64,000 nt of DNA, taken from contig OU015568.1 in assembly GCA_907165135.1 (NCBI GenBank), positions 5,960,501-6,024,500 on the forward strand. Direction: 5' to 3'. Position numbers and translations under genes: made by a program. This document shows, piece after piece, positions 58,740-64,000 of this stretch. The stretch's first letter is position 1; the number at the start of each line of letters is the position of its first letter. The stretch is from Oikopleura dioica. Lineage: Eukaryota > Chordata > Appendicularia > Copelata > Oikopleuridae. The notes under the pieces were generated by a model, which was given only the letters and a program-made list of their open reading frames with translations, had not been told where the DNA came from and did no database searches.

Positions 58740-60560
58740 ATCTCGTGAATGACTTCTTCAGGGCTGAAATGGAGGGGATCGCGAGCTAATCGACAACAAC
58801 GACGAGAAAGGAACTCCAAGGAAAGACTCCTCGAAAAATCTAGCGCAACCGTTTCTTCCCCTCTCGCAAGCCAAGAAATACCAACTCGTAAAACAGCTGT
58901 TTCAGTCTTCGCAATCGTCGTCCGTCAAAAACATTCCGCTGGAGAAACGATTGTTGTAATTGGAGCTGGACCATCAGGAATTTCTACAGCCAGACAGTTT
59001 CATTATTTTGGATTCAATGTGAAGATTCTAGAGGCGAGGAAGAGGATAGGAGGACGAGTTCATGTTTGGGCACCTTAGGTTCGTTTGAGTGAAAAAGCTC
59101 ACTTATCGTCCATTTTAAGGTAGCTGTAGGAGCAATGGTCATCAACGGCCGCCAAAACAACCCTATCATCACCATGAGTCGTCAAATCTACCACGATGTC
59201 CACATCCTCGGAAGCCAATGCGGCCTTTTGTCAAATCCGAATCGATGGCTCGTGGACCAGACTTGAGAATGGAGCATCATTTCAACACGATTTTGGACAT
59301 TTTATCCGACTGGAGATTAGACAAGAAAAAGGACATTCCACTCATCGTCGCTCACAAAGAATGCGTCAGCCAAAGCGCGGAAAGATACTCAAAAACAGAA
59401 ATGAAACTGCTCGACCTCCACATCAACAACTTGGAATACGCCTGTGGAGCGAGCCTTTCTAGCGTTTCAGCGCTCAATTGGGACCAGAACGAGCGTTTTC
59501 CGCAATTTGGCAGGGATCATGCGATCGTGACATACGGATTTTCTGATGTTTTGGAAGAATTGTCGAAACCGCTGAATACAGAGTTTGAAATTTTTCGGTT
59601 TACCGGTGGCGAGCATTGATCATTCTGGGGAAAAGGTGGTCGTCGAAACGACTCATCGGGAGAAAATTGAGGCGGATAGGATCGGATACAGAATACAATT
59701 TTCTAAAAAGGTTGAAATAAGACTTTTGTATCCATTTCAAAAGTTCTTCGTGTCAATCCCACTCATGCTCGCTCTCATGAAAAAGAAAATCATCAAATTC
59801 ACCCCCGACTTATCTCCGCGAAAATGGCGCGCTGTAGAAAACATCGGCGCCGGCCTGATAGAATAATGCCTCCTCCGCTTCGATTCAAAATGGTGGAGTT
59901 ACATGATCGGTGGCGCTGATTTCTTTGGCTCCATCAGGCGTCGACGCTGATGATGAACACGATACGTCGGGGATTTTTAATGTGTTCTACGATATTCCAT
60001 CGGCTGAGAGTGATCATTTTACGCTCATGTCGATCGCAGCTGGAGCTTCGCTTGATATTTATCATTCGATGAGTGATAAACAGCTCGTTTCCAGTGCGAT
60101 GGCGACGCTTCAAGGCAAGAGTCAATTAACAAGCTCCTTTTTACTTGAATTGTCGCCATTTTGTGACTCTTAAAAAAGAAATCTTCAAAGAAAACACGAG
60201 CCCAGAGCCCCTGAGCTTCCACATTACACGCTGAGGAAAAGAAGAATACTCCCATATGAGTTATTCTTTTATCAAACTCGGTTCAACCGGAAAAGACTAC
60301 GACAAAATGGCGGAACCAGCTTCCGATCGATTATTTTTCGATGGAGAAGCCACCAATCGGTACGTTTAAGCGCATCCCTCTATAAAAAATGTTTGATAGG
60401 TATTTCCCACATACAGTGACAGGAGTGACAGTCCCTACTTGTCCGGAGTTCGCGAAGCAGCGAGAATTTTCAAGCTAGAACACAAGAAACTCAACCCTGA
60501 TTCGAAATTCTACGGCGACTCGATTTTCGAACAAACTTCTCTTCATCCCCAGGTAAAGAA
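58740..60560 (+). pseudogene. KDM1B: KDM1B (LSD2)-like amine oxidase pseudogene
   Basis: Family role: FAD-dependent histone H3K4 demethylase. Recognised in order: VVIGAGPSGISTARQFHYFG and EARKRIGGRV (FAD binding); VAVGAMVINGRQNNP; HHFNTILDILSDWRLDKKKD; NLEYACGASLSSVSALNWDQN; GAGLIE; FNVFYDIPSAESDH; SYSFIKLGSTGKDYDKMAEP; FFDGEATNRYFPHTVTG; SGVREAARIFKLEH. These match KDM1B rather than KDM1A. Breaks: frame shifts near 59265, 59610, 59935 and 60435, the last next to a local duplication of gtgacag, and a TAA straight after GAGLIE. The SWIRM and zinc-finger N-terminus is not found. Non-functional as read. Confidence 0.82.
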
Positions 60561-60840
60561 ATCATCCCTTTTCTTCCCTTATCGTTCTCTAAGAAGCGAA
60601 AGAGCGAGTCAATCAACCAAAAACCGCCTTCAAAGAAGATTAAACGACGAAAATCCGAGCCGATTCCGACCATGTAACCGACCATGTAAAATCTTGTTTC
60701 CTTATTTTTCATATTCACATGTTTTTTCTTCTTCCAAAGCTTTACCTTTTTCTCACTGCCTTCATTGTTCTTCTTTTTGCTGCAATATCTTTAATATATT
60801 TTCTTATGCTTGAATCAATGGTCAAAATATTGGTTAAGGA

Positions 60841-61187
60841 ATTCGAAAATTTCGGCTATGGTCAATTTTTGGAGTTAAGAAGATTTGGAGTAAGCCAAAA
60901 GGAGCAACTTTATTTTCCGGAAAAATTCCAAATCGGAGCAAAATTTCAAAGCCGATTTTAAGGGTGTTGCAGAAATATTTAAGGGTATCTGAATAGCTCA
61001 AAAGAAAGCCCGGGCCCCGAGGCGCGTTTTTGCCGGGGTTTGAAAGGGCCGGGAGGCCCTTAACACTATTAAAATCGGCTTTGAAATTTTGCTCCGATTT
61101 GGAGTATTTCCGGAAAATATAATTGCTCCTTTTAGCTTACTCCAAATCTTCTTAACTCCAAAAATTGTGTCGAGCCGAAAATTTCAA
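60841..61187. repeat. Long palindromic element
   Basis: Arms of about 120 nt (left ttcgaaaatttcggctatgg through aaagccgattttaa, right its near complement ending agccgaaaatttcaa) around a GC-rich centre ggccccgaggcgcg. MITE-like, no coding capacity. Confidence 0.8.
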
Positions 61188-61599
61188 TTTTCAGATGAAC
61201 TGACAGAGAAAAAGTGAAAGGGGATTAAAATGGCCCGATTTTCACATGTTTCAGGACTGATTATTTTCCTTCTAGCGCTGGTTTTTCTTTTTATAATCGA
61301 CTTGCATATGCAAGGCCTACAGGTACAATGGTGTGTTAACTCTTTGCCCGAAGAGTCTTCAACTGCCAGAAGCCTCAAAGATCGCCTCTCCTTTTCCAAC
61401 TCTCAAGAATCACCAGCTGTACTTCATGAAGAATTTGTCCAGTCGCTAGAAAATCCCATTGTGCGCCTTTCCAGTCTCTCCCGCTCCTCGCTGCAGAATT
61501 TTCCCTCTTTGAAATTCGTCCTCGCTTCACTCACCGCAAACGCTGCTTATAGGCTATGAAGTATAGCGATGTCGGAGAAGCGATGCTAGAGAATTTGAT

Positions 61600-61890
61600 G
61601 GTTTCTATTGGCAGATTCGCAGGCAACTGCTCGAAATGTCTATTTCCGAAGCCTACTGGCTCGTACCACTGCTCCGTCTGTGCCAAATTCGTCATTTAGA
61701 TGGGTAACCATTCTCTCTCAATTCATCCCTTTTGAACCTCTTCGCTTTAGACCACCACTTTCCCTGGATCAACAACTGCGTCTGCCATTTCAACCGGCGC
61801 TTCTTCTTGAACTTCTGCCTCTGGACGACGATCGGCTGCGGCTACTTCTCGCTGGTCGGCTATCCCTATCTTCGGCAAAATAAACCAAGA
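61600..61890 (+). pseudogene. ZDHHC16: ZDHHC16-like palmitoyltransferase fragment with lost catalytic Cys
   Basis: The zinc-binding Cys-rich domain is plain: CSKCLFPKPTGSYHCSVC, then after a GT-AG intron (61704-61750) DHHFPWINNCVCHFNRRFF and LWTTIGCGYFSL. In active enzymes the core is DHHC and acyl transfer uses that Cys; here it is Phe. The Cys before VI has become Phe, a TAG follows VI, and the expected Gly of NCVG is Cys. Several losses in one short domain indicate decay. A hydrophobic stretch at 61250-61310 could be an upstream membrane helix. Confidence 0.7.
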
Positions 61891-62029
61891 AGACGACGAC
61901 AAAATCAGCAACCGTCAGCGCGCCAAAACGACCGGTCACTGCTCGTCCCGCTTTTGGATCTTGCGCGAAACCGGCAAAACCAGTTGTTACTTCTTGACCG
62001 GCGAGTGTGAAACCAATGGTCAATTGGCA

Positions 62030-62647
62030 ATGATTGATCGAGCGAAGAGCACGCTGAATTCTCGACTTGATACTGGATTTGCGCTAAAGCCAAGAACGAT
62101 GAGTGCGAAGAGTTCGATTCCACCGCGGCAAGCTTCAGCCAAACCACGACCTGTTACTACTTCAACTTCTGCGAGTCGATTTGGCGCATTTGCGAAGACT
62201 GGCGTGAGTAAAACTGAGAGAAAGCCTGGTGCAACAAAGAAAGAGGAAGCGAAGAAGGTGGTCCAGCCGACCTCTTCAAAGACGAAACCAGGTGTGATTC
62301 AGCCAAAGGTTGTCTCACGATTCGGCCAAGCTTCATCTTCTAGCAAGAAAGAAGTGCAGAAAGTTAAACCAGCGAGTAGTTCAGTAACTGCACCAGGGAA
62401 GAGCACGGCAGCGACGAATCCGAAGCCAAAGATTCCGACTTCGACGATGGAAAAGCCTGAAAAGTCGAAGCCGCTTACGGCCAAGGCAGCTGAAGTTACT
62501 GAGAGACTTTTGAGTAAGACGCCAAAAACGCCTCGCGATAAACCAGCAGAGTCTAAGACTCCTGCTTCTTCCTCTGCATCTTTGAAAGCGAAAACACCAG
62601 TGCGACCGAAGACTCCAGTGGCGAAAACGCCAGCTAAAACTTCTTGA
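62030..62647 (+). CDS. Lys/Ser/Thr/Pro-rich basic protein (205 aa)
   Basis: Single open exon from an ATG (MIDRAKSTLNSRLDTGF) to TGA. Composition is histone-H1- or microtubule-protein-like with repeated short words SRFG, KTP and AKTP (TPVRPKTPVAKTPAKT near the end). No folded domain. After the stop another frame, 62650-62790, reads DSAFDDELINPTSKKAVFVF to a stop, so the true gene may be longer with an unseen splice. Chromatin or microtubule binding is a guess from composition. Confidence 0.5.
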   Translation: MIDRAKSTLNSRLDTGFALKPRTMSAKSSIPPRQASAKPRPVTTSTSASRFGAFAKTGVSKTERKPGATKKEEAKKVVQPTSSKTKPGVIQPKVVSRFGQASSSSKKEVQKVKPASSSVTAPGKSTAATNPKPKIPTSTMEKPEKSKPLTAKAAEVTERLLSKTPKTPRDKPAESKTPASSSASLKAKTPVRPKTPVAKTPAKTS

Positions 62648-62790
62648 TTCAGCTTTTGACGACGAACTAATCAACCCAACGAGTAAAAAAGCAGTCTTCG
62701 TGTTCGAGCAAGTTGTCCCAGGATTAAAGACGAACGACAAATGCCAAGCCACATTTAACGTAACTACAGCTGAATTTAACAAGTCCTAAA

Positions 62791-63185
62791 AAGCTTTTTA
62801 AGGATGTCGCCTGGGAAGTTGCCGGAAAGGGCTTTGTCACCTCCGCCAATTTGACTAATGTTCAAGTCAAATAAGCGATCTGAAGAAAGACCGTCGATTC
62901 ACTAGGCTGCTACTCAAAATACTTGATAGGGACAATTTGAAATTAATGATAATCACCTTTCTACTTTAAGAATTTTGATGAATCGAATCGTTTTTCGCCG
63001 AATCGTTCCTTTTGCTAGTTTATCCTCGATCCAGGTAAAAAGAACGATTGGATTCGAGGTGATTTTAAAGCGATTGAAAGCTCTTCTGGAACGAGAAGGA
63101 ATCGAGAAATGTGTTGGCGAAAGATAGAAGCTACATAATCGAAGATTCCTCTGGAACGATTGAATATTGAAACTCGTACAAGAAA
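62791..63185. other. Spacer, nothing firm
   Basis: One frame at about 62803-62873 reads VAWEVAGKGFVTSANLTN before a stop, possibly a relic exon. Otherwise AT-rich. Confidence 0.3.
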
Positions 63186-63503
63186 ATGCGATTATTTGGG
63201 TATTTCGGCTGTCCTTACTGCGCCAATGTAAGGGCCTATGTTAAATTTCGGGGAATCGATAACAAAGACGTCGAAGTCAGCATTGGCAAGCCAGAGCTGA
63301 AGGGTGTCATTGAAAACTACTTACAAGGTAAATTGCTTGTTCCTTTTGGCAAAGAATAGTCATTTTTAGTGCCCGTCCTCGCCTTCTACAACAACAGCAG
63401 TAGCGAGCCCGACGCAGTAGTGAAGGACTCCGGAGCGATCGTCTCGACTCTGGAGCAAGTGCTCCGATTAGTGGCCGAGCCGATGAGCGAAATCGCCAAA
63501 TAA
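63186..63503 (+). pseudogene. PTGES2: PTGES2-like thioredoxin-fold protein with early stop
   Basis: Exons 63186-63327 and 63370-63503 join GT-AG in frame: MRLFGYFGCPYCANVRAYV with the family CPYC pair, then VPVLAFYNN and DSGAIVSTLEQVLRL. This resembles the glutaredoxin-like N-terminal domain of prostaglandin E synthase 2. A TAA follows SEIAK, after which the same frame stays open to about 63620 (YFDEKGKFIKSKVPIL). The usual membrane anchor and most of the GST-like C-terminal domain are missing. Could also be a short independent glutaredoxin-like gene. Confidence 0.5.
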
Positions 63504-63867
63504 TACTTCGACGAAAAGGGTAAATTCATCAAGAGCAAGGTGCCGATCCTGACGAAAGATGGACAGATCCAGACAGTAAATTCGTTCAAGACGGAATTCT
63601 ATATATCGAAGCTTTTGCAGTAATCAACTTGACTGAAGGGACGAGCGCTTGGGAGCAGTACGAACAGAGTCCCGAGCTGATGCAGTGGTACTACTCAGTC
63701 CAGCACGCGCTCGACACTCATCAGGGCATGCTCTAAGCACTGGCCCCACTGAATCACTTTTAGACTTGAAAACCGTCCAAACTTCATTCTTCAAAAGATA
63801 ACTAACCAAGGAATCAAGGCCCAAGCTTGTGAAATTACTAGATGTTTTCATTCGTCTTCATTTTAGA

Positions 63868-64000
63868 ATGTCAAGCAATGTCACAAAAATCGTTGAAGAA
63901 AACAAGAAAAGCAGACACTACAGTCTTTCTCTCAGCGACAAGAGCATCACCCAACTGACGCAGATTTCTTCCGACTTCAGCCAACTGCAGCACCTCTCCG
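63868..64000 (+). CDS. Probable leucine-rich-repeat protein, first exon (3' partial)
   Basis: An ATG one base after an acceptor-like ttcattttag opens MSSNVTKIVEENKKSRHYSL, then ITQLTQISSDFSQLQHLS, typical of the first turns of an LRR. The acceptor so close to the ATG could be a trans-splice site or a normal intron end. Runs off the window. Confidence 0.5.
   Translation, partial: MSSNVTKIVEENKKSRHYSLSLSDKSITQLTQISSDFSQLQHLS

Noticed and set aside
62030-62647. Histone H1
   Set aside because: Composition is similar but no winged-helix globular domain is present.

Overview
This is eukaryotic nuclear DNA, most likely from an appendicularian tunicate (Oikopleura or a close relative). The introns are tiny (about 35-60 nt) with GT-AG borders, and a clear minority fit homology only if they start with GA, GC or GG. 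Genes are closely packed, one three-gene run looks like a trans-spliced operon, and the gene content is animal (protocadherin, Rac, FERM protein, KDM1B, BRAP). The assignment is inference from structure and gene content; no species marker was searched.

Layout. 1-2397: 3' part of a Golgi class I alpha-1,2-mannosidase (+). 4777-7533: small secreted Cys-containing peptide whose two long introns are filled with foldback repeats. 8078-10240: divergent protein kinase joined to a putative papain-like cysteine peptidase domain. 10675-13729: type II membrane glycosyltransferase with a GT31 domain. 13730-19973: long gene-poor stretch. 19974-24549: protocadherin-like receptor. 24833-26117 (-): sorbitol dehydrogenase. 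26324-26966 (-) and 33546-34153 (+): two paralogous small secreted proteins. Between them lie a secreted EF-hand protein (27528-28913, +) and an ABCA-type ABC transporter (28952-33168, -). 35961-37807: Rac GTPase with foldback elements in two introns. 38592-44314 (-): RRM protein, FERM protein and 2OG-Fe(II) oxygenase in an operon-like row.

From about 44.7 kb onward the character changes. Most recognisable genes are broken: an SLC26 fragment, BRAP, a UPF0489/C5orf22-like gene, KDM1B, a ZDHHC16-like gene whose DHHC has become DHHF, and a PTGES2-like gene with an early stop. A full-length Ty3/gypsy-type LTR retrotransposon (48982-55471, -) with two LTRs that look identical and a 5-bp target duplication sits inside the BRAP pseudogene. 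The window ends in the first exon of a probable leucine-rich-repeat gene.

Repeats. At least four foldback (MITE-like) families recur: one with TIRs beginning ggctcggcaacctg and carrying cctgagtcaggg; one built from gccgcNNgcggc palindromes; one of clustered GACAT/ATGTC words; and several single long palindromes. Many sit in introns, including several non-canonical ones. Some frame breaks fall at homopolymers and may be assembly errors; the substitution-type stops in BRAP cannot be explained that way.
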